From Proales similis (lineage: Eukaryota > Rotifera > Eurotatoria > Ploima > Proalidae): 64,000 bases of DNA. Below are positions 44,381 to 54,963 of the stretch, piece after piece; the first letter of the stretch is position 1, and each line of letters begins with the position of its first letter. Below the pieces are notes generated by a model, which had not been told where the DNA came from, did not search any database, and saw nothing but the letters and a program-made list of their open reading frames with translations. The position numbers were made by a program, and so were the translations under genes. Location: the NCBI GenBank assembly GCA_019059635.1, contig JAGVRJ010000005.1, forward strand, positions 2,108,001 to 2,172,000. The letters run 5' to 3'.

Positions 44381-46696
44381 TTACTCGTGCTCGAGCTTCT
44401 GATGGTCAATAAAAGGAGCGAAAATCATACTGGCGATAATGGCCCTTTGGTCTCTATCAGCCGCATGTTCGATCATTGGGTCCAGATGTGCGTTTTTGGC
44501 GAGCTCCTCCAGGATTTTGGTCACGTTCGGCCTTTGCTCGTAGTCGGGCAATAGTGAGTGGCTTATACCGTGAGAGGCGATATACAGCTGCGGACCGGCT
44601 GAGGAGACAGAGGCCGAGAAGTTCTCTAAGGACTTGGAGGGCTGATGAAGGTCGAGCAGAACGCTGGCGAATGGAGTGGACTCGGGCAGATCTACAATGC
44701 CTGCTCCTTGTGGTAAAATCGACTCGGCGCCCAAATGAACGCTTCTTGATTGGTTCTTTACTTGAATGAGAATACAGCTCATCGACTGCAGATTATCGCA
44801 GCCAAACACGACCGGAATGATGAGGTCGACCTTTTTTTTGTTCGATTTGTTAAATATTGCACAGCCGCGCCTTAAAGCGTCTCTCAGGCATTCAGTGTCG
44901 AGAGGCCGATAGTTTTCGACAAAGTGAGTGAAGTAAACCCTGGCGGACTTGAGCTCGGAGATGGCGGGCGAGCTCCAGTCAACCTTGGAGTAAAACAGCT
45001 TGTTGAGAAACTGCTCTACCGAGACATGAGAGGCGCCTTCTGTGAGCAAAGAGCCCGACTCAGAGCATGCCTTGTCAAACGCCATGCATAGAATGAGCTG
45101 GGCAAGAAGCTCGCCCTTGGCACCTTGGTCTATCACAATTGACCGCATCAGGCTGTTGTGAAACACTTGAAGAATCGTTTCCACATGTTTGTCATGGATG
45201 TGCATGAGTCGGATCGCTGCCTCAGCCAGCATTGGCTCCGACGGATAGAACACTTTCACAAGATTTATGTCGGGCTGAATGCCGACACAAGTCGCCATGT
45301 TGGTGGCCAGCATATCAGTCGAGAATGGGGAAAAGGCATTAATTCGGAGCGGCAGTCTGGCCGCAATGATGCTCAACTTGTCGCAGTCTGTCAGCTGATG
45401 AAACTCGTTGCCTGACATGCCTCCCATCAGCTTGCCGACCGCAAAGTTGAGTAACTCGGCTGGAGCTTTCCCGGTCGAAGCAACTGCGCCCCAGAGGGGC
45501 CTTCCAAAGCGACACTTGTTGTAGACTGTGCAGGCATCATTCACATTCGCGATAGAAGCTCGCACATCTTTGGCAAACACATCGAATGTGGGAAGCAAGA
45601 ATATCGGCTCGTGCAAAAGATTCCCGCTAGTCAAACGTGACGAGGGATCGCGAATTCTCTTGGGCAGAAAGTTGGTTAGCCTTGAAATGGTGTCAATGAA
45701 CAAGGCCATGTAGACTAACGGGCGTGAGGCCTGCAGCGCCTTGCGCATGATGGCAAAAAGGGTTTCGGTCGGTTCAATTTTGTCCGGCGTTTGATCGAGC
45801 AGGTCGCGGGCTTCATCGAACACAAATACAATGCGGATAGAGTTGTCCTTCTTGAGCGCGCTCTCTGCTTCGCTCACTGCGTTTCTCACCAGCTTTGATC
45901 GCTCGCTCGGTGAAATGGTCGAGGCGAACTCTTCGAGCGTGTCCATAACTTTCATCTCAATTCGGCGAGCAAACATATTTTGGTGAAAAAAGGCTCGCGT
46001 CGCTGAACCCTGTGCAGGATCCCACGCATTCTTAAACTCGACGATCTGTTTGGCGTATTCGGCCAGATACAGCCGGCACATGTCTTTGTACATTTGGGCC
46101 GAAGAGCCCGACTCAGAGCCTTTCGTGAGGTACCGAGCGATGGGAGATCTGGGTGGATAGCCGAAGAAGCTCTTCTGCCTGAGGCAGCAGTAGACTACAA
46201 AAAAGCTGTCACTGAGCCAGTCTGCGCATCTCGTCTTGCCGTAGCCGCTCGACTGAACAATGCACGTGTATGGCGAGTAATATCTTCCGGTGTCGTGGGC
46301 CTTTGAGATATTCTCGATTGTGAGCGCCATGTAGCGCTTGACATCGATTTTGAACAGCGAGTGGTCCATTTTTTCGGACCTGAACATTTTTTCTAGATCG
46401 TCGTTTGCGTCAACATCAATTGTGGGCCTCTCGATCGGACCGTTCTCAAGGTCTCTGATCTCAATCATGCAGCTGTTTGCGAACATTAACTTGGGCATCA
46501 AGTTTACAAACTGTTCTTTTGTTTCAAAGTTGTATCTCTTTTGGTCAATTGTGGCGCTTTTTGCATATTTCTGCCTTTTCGATGGTAAGGTTTTAAGTCT
46601 AGGGAAAATAATTTATTTTTCTTACCATTTGTTTTCCAAGACCTTCTCTACTTCTGAAATAAGAACTCCTCGGTCGGGTAAAATTTTTTCCGTCAT
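44381..46696 (-). CDS. CR-type P-loop NTPase/REase-like protein, copy B
   Basis: Start at 46696 (MTEKILPDRGVLISEVEKVL, then ENKW), 71-bp first exon, intron of 51 bp, then the long exon. The intron is one base longer than in A and C. That base would break an unspliced frame, which supports the splice model. Compared with copy A there is an in-frame insertion SESG after YLTKG (12 bp), plus substitutions such as ALKKDNSIRI for ALEKDKSIRI, SRPLVYM for SRSIVYM, GAVASTGKAPAELLNFAVGK for AAIASVRKAPAELLNFATGK, and GMSGNEFH for GVSGNDFH. Walker A, Walker B and the DLII...IQVKN block are unchanged. From about 45340 leftward it becomes identical to A. A functional copy is likely. Confidence 0.68.
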
Positions 46697-47390
46697 TTTT
46701 AGCGATGCTGCTACGAGCCTAAGCCGAAAAAAGCTCATCTTCAAGCTGCTAAGCTTTTGAACACTGAATTTTCGAGTGAGGAAATCACATTGCATTTATA
46801 ATAGCCTTATTTTCAAGGTCATCGCTGTGCTTTCAGATTCGCACATTGCATGAATGCACGAGGCATTTCAAATCTCGACTACTAATCGCTAGATTTAGCT
46901 CGATCAGGCCATTTGGATTGTTCCTTTGAACAGAATAGGGTTTGGGATTATGCATAGCTTATTTATATCCTCAAGGCTTGGTTTACATCCTTAAAGTTCG
47001 AAATTCTATTCTTGTCTAGATTGAAACTCACTACAATACCTTGAATTTGAATTTATCTTAAAATGAAAATTTGCGACATGTCTGAATCTGATCGATCCGC
47101 CGCAGGCAAAAAAGGCTTTAATTTTGCAATTGTGCAAGAGCAAGAGCTTTTCTGATTGTAAATCACTGCTCGGAATAAAATATCAACGTTTGGGCATAAT
47201 GCAGCAACGAATCGGGTTTAAAACTTGTTGAAGAAAGACGACCATTCCTTTTACTTTCTTTTACTTCTTACTTTTACATTAAGTTTCCCATTCTCTTATT
47301 AACTAGCTTTGCAAGAGGTGAATTTATAGTTAAGAGCAATCTGACAATCACTTTTGAGCAACTCGACTTTGGTTGTTCATCCTCATCAGC
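46697..47390. promoter_or_regulatory. Divergent intergenic region, unit B
   Basis: Counterpart of 38997-39669. Most of it matches unit A, but 47250-47295 is altered by a TTACTT-rich insertion and there are scattered substitutions nearby. Confidence 0.35.
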
Positions 47391-48244
47391 ATTAACGAGC
47401 TGCTTACCGCTTTCGCCGATTTGTGGCAGCGAGCACTTCGTGAAGGAGCCAGTCTAAACTCAGCACAATGCGTACCTTTTCAGCGTCGAAGGCTGAGCAT
47501 GGACACTGCAGAAGAGATTGAAACTTTGCTCATGGAGCACATGCTTCAGGCCGACTCGAACATTTAAACAGCATCTGAACCAACTGAATAGAGACGAGGC
47601 GAAAAAGGCAAGCGGCCCGATTATTCTTCTCGAAGATTCGATCGTTCGCCGGGCCTTCGACCTGGCCGTGCCAGAAAACGTGCCATTGCTTCCGTCTTTT
47701 AGTCGAATATATGACTTCAAGTCTAAGCTTGATTTGTTTCCACTCGACGAGCTGATCCCTTCTCTGCCTCTTGTTGATCGAATCAGAGTCATCTCAGCGC
47801 TAGAATTGTATGAGCAGTATGACGTTGATTTAGAAGCGGTAGCCCATATTGGTTAATTCTTTCACCGAAACGTATCAAAAGCAACCCGTTTAGGCGCTGG
47901 TACCTTTTTTCATCGAAGACAAGTACGCGCTTGTGGATGACCTGCTGCGAAACGACGAATATTTCACATTGAAAACAGCAGAGTTATGTGACCGCCTCTG
48001 TGGTCCTGAAGTTCGCCTGCGCGACCTCGTCAGGTGAGCATTCATTTTGAGTTGGTTTTTACTTCCAAATCATTCAATATTTTCCAACACAAAAAGCCAG
48101 TACCCAGCTGCGAAACAAAATTAATTATTTCAAGCCGCCGAAGATTTCTAAATACGGACGGAGTCTATTGAAAAAGCTAAACAAAACCTATCTCATTCCG
48201 AGCAACTACCCGAACTTGCACACAAGTATGAAGCTCTCGTCGCT
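47391..48244 (+). pseudogene. EXD3: EXD3/mut-7 5' fragment, copy B (start lost, 101-bp deletion)
   Basis: Counterpart of the EXD3 first exons but doubly broken. The start codon is ATT instead of ATG (47391-47393), and a 101-bp deletion joins GACTCGAACATTTA to AACAGCATCTG at about 47564-47567, with TTA at both breakpoints. The deletion removes YEYHLDLIIRSKELDMPNRY and following residues and shifts the frame. It shares the exon 3 5-bp shortening of copy A and the fusion to NPAT. Non-coding remnant. Confidence 0.9.
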
Positions 48245-48319
48245 TGATTCTAGGTAGCTGATACACTTTGCAATTCATTAATCGGTTCATATTGCAATCC
48301 TTGGCCCGATGTGTTCAAG

Positions 48320-49610
48320 GGTTTCTGGAGGAAGAGAAGCTGTCAAAAACCTACCAGAGTCTGCTGGACGAATGCGAGTTGCTCGAAGAGTGTCGTCAAT
48401 ATGCAAAGCAAGGCTACAAAGTCCCGACCAAGATTCACGGCAAAAGCCTCAAAGAGCACCTTTCTTTAAATAGTAATTTGCCGCTCTTTTTCAGAGCTCC
48501 AGTTGCTATCTAATCGCAAATTGGAACAGCGTCGAAATGCTTCCGAACTTGTTCAACTCAGACTGAGGCCGAGCCATTTAACTCAAACGAGCCGGATCGT
48601 GAAAGCTTGAAATCGACATTAGGGAGACGCAAAAGGTAAAACTTAATCCAACCCTGACCGTCCACTTTGAAACTTAGTAAAATAGCTTTGGACGAAAGAG
48701 AAAAAGTGTCACGTTCCAGTCCGAAACCAAAAACCAAACAGACGAAGAGACTGAACGACTGCTGGCTGGTATCGACGATTTGGAAGACAATGCGATGCTC
48801 GATGTGAATGTAGGCCAATACCCAGACGCGAAATAGCTTCTGCTTGGCTATCACCAGAAAACAGTCTTTTATACAGAACCTATGCGAGAACGATTTCGCC
48901 GAGCGGCTTGCTCAGAGCATAAACCAGATGAGCTCCAAGAAAAGCGCCAATCGCTCTCTGGATAGCTCTCTGCTCAACTCAAGCATACCAGAAAGCAGTT
49001 TGTGCGAAAGCGTTATGCCTTCTTTGGTGGTTGAACCGGTGGCTGCGTCTACCACGACAAACTCCCAACCGTTCAATGGCGCCTCAACAGGAAGCATAGA
49101 ACAAAGAATTGAACAGCCAGGAGAACAAATCGATCTCCTTCTACCCGACCAATTTGATGTTTGTAGATTTAAAATTGCGATTCACTTTGTCAATTAACCT
49201 TCAATCAATCAAATTCAAGCGATTTTTACTGGATAATCAAGACATAAGCGAACTAGCCGACCATTTCAGTGAGCCAGCGTTTGTTACGCTGTCGAATAAC
49301 GCGCTAGTCGGTAGGCAAAGAGACTTCTTCTCGTTTTATTTTCGGTCTATTAAGGAAAAGCAATTCGTAAGGAAAAGCAGCGTTAGAGGACGAAATTGAC
49401 GACGAGTCATCAAGAAAGGCGATGTTCAGGCAAATGGAAAAGGAGGCGCCAAAACTCAGATTGGCTAGAATTGCCGAACCCCCTTCAAAAGCAGTTTCGC
49501 GCACAGAGCCCGCAATTACTGAACAAAAGTATTCAATTCTTAAAAATATTTTATCTGACGAGGCGTCTAAAGATGGAAGCTCTCGATCAATTGAATCGAA
49601 AAAGACTTAG
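48320..49610 (+). pseudogene. NPAT: NPAT-like copy C, missing start exon
   Basis: As copy B: NPAT exon 2 to the last exon are kept, exon 1 is replaced by the EXD3-NPAT fusion exon, and the first usable ATG is out of frame. One coding difference from A is visible, SRKAMFRQ for SRKALFRQ. KVPTK as in copy A. Confidence 0.7.
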
Positions 49611-49956
49611 GGATATGAGCTCCTTAATCAATCCTAAATCAGCCGAAAAGCCAATCAAATGAAAATTTAAACTTGAAATTGCGAATAAAATCAATAAAAT
49701 TAATCTTAGCAGAAGAAGAATAATCAAGACACTGATTGGGACTCGCCCAAATAGTGGCGATTGAAGAGTAAGGGCACCCGTATCATCCTGGGCAGTTGTG
49801 TCGGCTCTGGCACAAAAAGGCGCCTGAAAGGGTTGTAGAAGATACCCGACCTATATAATGACTTTAATTCTGCATGCAAGAACATGAATATGCTTGTCGT
49901 TGCATCTTTATGGAAGGCGCAGCTGAGAAATAGGGCATAATGCGTTGGCAATAACG

Positions 49957-51804
49957 ATGTTCCGAATTGCCAAGTCAAGAGTTGCGCAGGATGGCTCGCT
50001 GGAAAAAGCGAAGGCGCCCATATTCGCTGGTCTTCAAATATTCTTGTATGCAACCGGCGTTGGTCGCACTAGGCTAGAGCTCTTTCGAAGGGCTCTGGTA
50101 AAAAACGGTGCCCAGTTATTAGACGAGGGGCAAGAAATCGCTCTGCCTGATCCAAGACTGGAAAGTCAATTAAGGTGCTTGATCTTAGTCGATGAAATAG
50201 CCGTCGCCGATTGGGAGTGCTTTAGAAAATGCATGCGAAAAAAGAAACTTCTAGAATCAATCGAGAAGGCAATTGAACTCAATCAGACTGATTCAATTCG
50301 TCTTGTAAAACTCACTTGGCTTAGCGAATGCCTCAAACAGTCTACGCTGTTAGATACCAGCAATTACGAAATCAGCATATCTCCAAAGCAGGCCAAAATT
50401 GATTCAAGAATTGACCCGGAGACAGAAAACCTCAAACGTAAACGAGACGAAGAAGCCTTCTCGAAGCCAGCAGCTCGACCTCGATTAGAGCCAGAATTAG
50501 AAACCAGTGGTGAAAGTGATTGCGAGCCTGCTGAACCTCTCGGCCTTGACACTGTCTCGTGGACTTGTGCTCACTCATCAAAAGAACAAAGAGTGGGCTT
50601 GAATGAGAATCTTATCGGCCCATTGCAAGAGATTTCCGAAATATACGAGTCACTTAATGACAAGTACCGAGCGCTAGGCTATCAGAAAGCAATTATGGCG
50701 ATCAGAGGCCTCAAGTTCAAGCTTGAGACGCGCGAGCAAGCAAAAGCAGTCAAAGGTATAGGAACTCGACTCGCAGACAAAGTGATCGAGCTTATCGAGA
50801 GCGGCGAAATCAGGAAGCTTGAGGAGCTCAAGTCACGCGATGACGTGCAGTCGATAAAACTTTTCAGTCAGGTGCATGGAATAGGCCCAAACATCGCTCA
50901 GTTATTGGTGGGCCAGGTTGGAGATCTTTCATCTTTTTATTAGACAAAGGGGTGACCATTTAATCAAAGGGATTCCGAACTCTTGACGATCTTCGACTTA
51001 AAGCCAAATTAACTAATCAGCAGAGAATCGGCCTATTATATTTTGACGAGTTCCAGCAGCGTATTCCGCGTGAAGAATGTGCCCAAATCGAACAAGTGGT
51101 GAGTCAGGAAAATTCGACCGATGCGTTTCCTTTTTAAGAACTAACATGAACTTTTCAAGGTCAGAACTGCCGCCCATAACATCGATCCTCTTCTACTTGT
51201 TGAAATATGCGGCTCATATAGACGGGGAAAGCCGAGTTGTGGTGACGTAGACATTCTAATAAGCAGCAAAGATCGAGACTCCCCAAAAGGCGTGATATTC
51301 AAACTGCTATCCGCCTTACACGAACAAAGTAATAGTTCAAAATTGACATCTGCTATTTCATACTCTGATCGCAGTGATGAAAAAAAAGATTTCCTAACAG
51401 ACGACCTGGCTCTTCCGGATGAGAGTTCAAGCGAATCTCAGCATAAATATTTGGGCGTTTGCCAACTTCCCGGTGGCCTGGTAGGTTTAAAATCAAATAA
51501 TCCTGCCCTATTTGAAAAACTTATAAGATTTCAGCATCGACGAATCGACATAATTGAGGTGCCGTTCAATGAACTTGCTTGTGCGCTCATCTATTTCACT
51601 GGCTCTGAGCATTTTATTCGCTCGATGCGACACTTGGCAAAGAAGAATGGCTATTCGTTAACAGAAAAATCTTTAAATCGAAACGTAATCAGACACGGTT
51701 GCCAAAAGCTGAACACGGGAGAACGCATTCGCACGCCGACCGAGCAAGAAGTCTTCCGGCTTCTCAATATTCCGTATCGTCCGCCAGAGGAACGCGATTT
51801 CTAA
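49957..51804 (+). CDS. POLL: DNA polymerase lambda, copy C
   Basis: Full-length, 15294 bp downstream of copy A. Exons are at 49957-50916, 50970-51098 and 51160-51804. Protein is unchanged from copies A and B, with all catalytic Asp present. The 5' flank differs slightly near 49800-49860, where a few bases are missing compared with A and B (GGCACAAAAAGGCGCCTG), so the promoter of this copy is not identical. Confidence 0.93.
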
Positions 51805-51987
51805 CCAAGTGTGCCAAAATACTATTGGCTCGACGTTCTTTCGAAAACTAACTGAAGCGATGAAACTGCGAATAAAATTTATTCGAGTCGAATATTTGAT
51901 TATCGAGACAGGCAAGTCAATTTGCCGACGACGTAAGGAAGCTAATAAAGCCTAAATAAATGGCCGAGTGAGATGAGGAAAGAAAGC

Positions 51988-54290
51988 TTACTCGTGCTCG
52001 AGCTTCTGATGGTCAATAAAAGGAGCGAAAATCATACTGGCGATAATGGCCCTTTGGTCTCTATCAGCCGCATGTTCGATCATTGGGTCCAGATGTGCGT
52101 TTTTGGCGAGCTCCTCCAGGATTTTGGTCACGTTCGGCCTTTGCTCGTAGTCGGGCAATAGTGAGTGGCTTATACCGTGAGAGGCGATATACAGCTGCGG
52201 ACCGGCTGAGGAGACAGAGGCCGAGAAGTTCTCTAAGGACTTGGAGGGCTGATGAAGGTCGAGCAGAACGCTGGCGAATGGAGTGGACTCGGGCAGATCT
52301 ACAATGCCTGCTCCTTGTGGTAAAATCGACTCGGCGCCCAAATGAACGCTTCTTGATTGGTTCTTTACTTGAATGAGAATACAGCTCATCGACTGCAGAT
52401 TATCGCAGCCAAACACGACCGGAATGATGAGGTCGACCTTTTTTTTGTTCGATTTGTTAAATATTGCACAGCCGCGCCTTAAAGCGTCTCTCAGGCATTC
52501 AGTGTCGAGAGGCCGATAGTTTTCGACAAAGTGAGTGAAGTAAACCCTGGCGGACTTGAGCTCGGAGATGGCGGGCGAGCTCCAGTCAACCTTGGAGTAA
52601 AACAGCTTGTTGAGAAACTGCTCTACCGAGACATGAGAGGCGCCTTCTGTGAGCAAAGAGCCCGACTCAGAGCATGCCTTGTCAAACGCCATGCATAGAA
52701 TGAGCTGGGCAAGAAGCTCGCCCTTGGCACCTTGGTCTATCACAATTGACCGCATCAGGCTGTTGTGAAACACTTGAAGAATCGTTTCCACATGTTTGTC
52801 ATGGATGTGCATGAGTCGGATCGCTGCCTCAGCCAGCATTGGCTCCGACGGATAGAACACTTTCACAAGATTTATGTCGGGCTGAATGCCGACACAAGTC
52901 GCCATGTTGGTGGCCAGCATATCAGTCGAGAATGGGGAAAAGGCATTGATTCGGAGCGGCAGTCTGGCCGCAATGATACTCAACTTGTCGCAGTCTGTCA
53001 GCTGATGAAAATCATTGCCTGACACGCCTCCCATCAGCTTGCCGGTCGCAAAGTTGAGTAATTCGGCTGGAGCTTTCCTGACCGAAGCAATTGCGGCCCA
53101 GAGGGGCCTTCCAAAGCGACACTTGTTGTAGACTGTGCAGGCATCATTCACATTCGCGATAGAAGCTCGCACATCTTTGGCAAACACATCGAATGTGGGA
53201 AGCAAGAATATCGGCTCGTGCAAAAGATCCCCGCTAGTCAAACGTGACGAGGGATCGCGAATTCTCTTGGGCAGAAAGTTGGTTAGCCTTGAAATGGTGT
53301 CAATGAACAAGGCCATGTAGACTATCGAGCGCGAGGCCTGCAGCGCCTTGCGCATGATGGCAAAAAGGGTTTCGGTCGGTTCAATTTTGTCCGGCGTTTG
53401 ATCGAGCAGGTCGCGGGCTTCATCGAACACAAATACAATGCGGATAGACTTGTCCTTCTCGAGCGCGCTCTCTGCTTCGCTCACTGCTTTTCCCACCAGC
53501 TTTGATCGCTCGCTCGGTGAAATGGTCGAGGCGAACTCTTCGAGCGTGTCCATAACTTTCATCTCAATTCGGCGAGCAAACATATTTTGGTGAAAAAAGG
53601 CTCGCATCGCTGAACCTTGTGCAGGATCCCACGCATTCTTAAACTCGACGATCTGTTTGGCGTATTCGGCCAGATACAGCCGGCACATGTCTTTGTACAT
53701 TTGGGCCGAAGAGCCTTTCGTGAGGTACCGGGCGATGGGAGATCTGGGTGGATAGCCGAAGAAGCTCTTCTGCCTGAGGCAGCAGTAGACCACAAAAAAG
53801 CTGTCACTGAGCCAGTCTGCGCATCTCGTCTTGCCGTAGCCGCTCGACTGAACAATGCACGTGTATGGCGAGTAATATCTTCCGGTGTCGTGGGCCTTTG
53901 AGATATTCTCGATTGTGAGCGCCATGTAGCGCTTGACATCGATTTTGAACAGCGAGTGGTCCATTTTTTCGAACCTGAACATTTTTTCTAGATCGTCGTT
54001 TGCGTCAACATCAATTGTGGGCCTCTCGATCGGACCATTCTCAAGGTCTCTGATCTCGATCATGCAGCTGTTTGCGAACATTAACTTGGGCATCAAGTTT
54101 GCAAACTGTTCCTTAGTTTCAAAGTTGTATCTCTTTTGGTCAATTGTGGCGCTTTTTGCATATTTCTCCCTTTTCGATGGTAAGTTTTTAAGTCTAGGGA
54201 AAATAATTTTTTTTCTTACCATTTGTTTCCCAACGCTTTTTCCATCTCAAACATTAGTGAATACTTGTTGTCGATAATTCTTTCTGTCAT
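51988..54290 (-). CDS. CR-type P-loop NTPase/REase-like protein, copy C
   Basis: Start at 54290. Exon 1 (71 bp) encodes MTERIIDNKYSLMFEMEKAL then GNKW: the same length, donor and final GNKW as copy A, but a very different middle. From exon 2 on, the protein is almost identical to copy A (one change seen, MFRFEKMD for MFRSEKMD). Walker A (SSGYGKTR), Walker B (FVFDEARDLL) and the IQVKN motif are intact. It converges with POLL copy C, the stop codons being about 180 bp apart, as in the other units. Confidence 0.7.
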
Positions 54291-54963
54291 CTCAAGCGAT
54301 TTGGCTACGAGCCTAAGCCGAAAAAAGCTCATCTTCGAGCTGCTAAGCTGTTGAACACTGAATTGTCGAGCGAGGAAATCACATTGCATTTATAATAGCC
54401 TTATTTTCAAGGTCATCACTGTGCTTTCAGATTCGCACATTGCATGAATGCACGAGGCATTTCAAATCTCGACTACTAATCGCTAGATTTAGCTCGATCA
54501 GGCCATTTGGATTGTTCCTTTGAACAGAATAGGGTTTGGGATTATGCATAGCTTATTTATATCCTCAAGGCTTGGTTTACATCCTTAAAGTTCGAGATTC
54601 TATTCTTGTCTAGATTGAAACTCACTACAATACCTTGAATTTGAATTTATCTTAAAATGAAAAACTGTGAAATCTCTGAATCTGATCGATCCGCCGCAGG
54701 CAAAAAAGGCTTTAATTTTGCAATTGTGCAAGAGCAAGAGCTTTTCTGATTGTAAATCACTGCTCGGAATAAAATATCAACGTTTGGGCATAATGCAGCG
54801 ACGAATCGGGTTAAAAACTTGTTGAAGAAACACGAGCATTCCTTTTACTTGAAAAGTTACCCTTTCTCTTATTAACTAGCTTGACAAGAGGTGAATTTAT
54901 AGTTAAGAGCAATCTGGCAATCACTTTTCAGCAACTCGACTTTGGTTGTCCATCCTCATCAGC
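54291..54963. promoter_or_regulatory. Divergent intergenic region, unit C
   Basis: Matches the unit A region nearly base for base, including the segment directly upstream of the CR-type start codon, so the divergence of exon 1 does not extend into the promoter. Confidence 0.35.

Larger units (their letters stand above)
40625..48244 (+). repeat. Tandem array unit B (about 7.6 kb)
   Basis: Second direct repeat, the most diverged of the three. It carries a 12-bp in-frame insertion in the CR-type gene (residues SESG), clusters of substitutions in that gene's N-terminal half, a 101-bp deletion in EXD3 exon 1, and a rewritten stretch near 47250-47295. The NPAT and POLL segments remain almost identical to A and C. 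Offset to unit C is 7620 bp in the NPAT part. Confidence 0.95.

Noticed and set aside
40700-49610. NPAT copies B and C as full genes
   Set aside because: Both lack the ATG exon, and splicing from the fused EXD3 exon enters the wrong frame.
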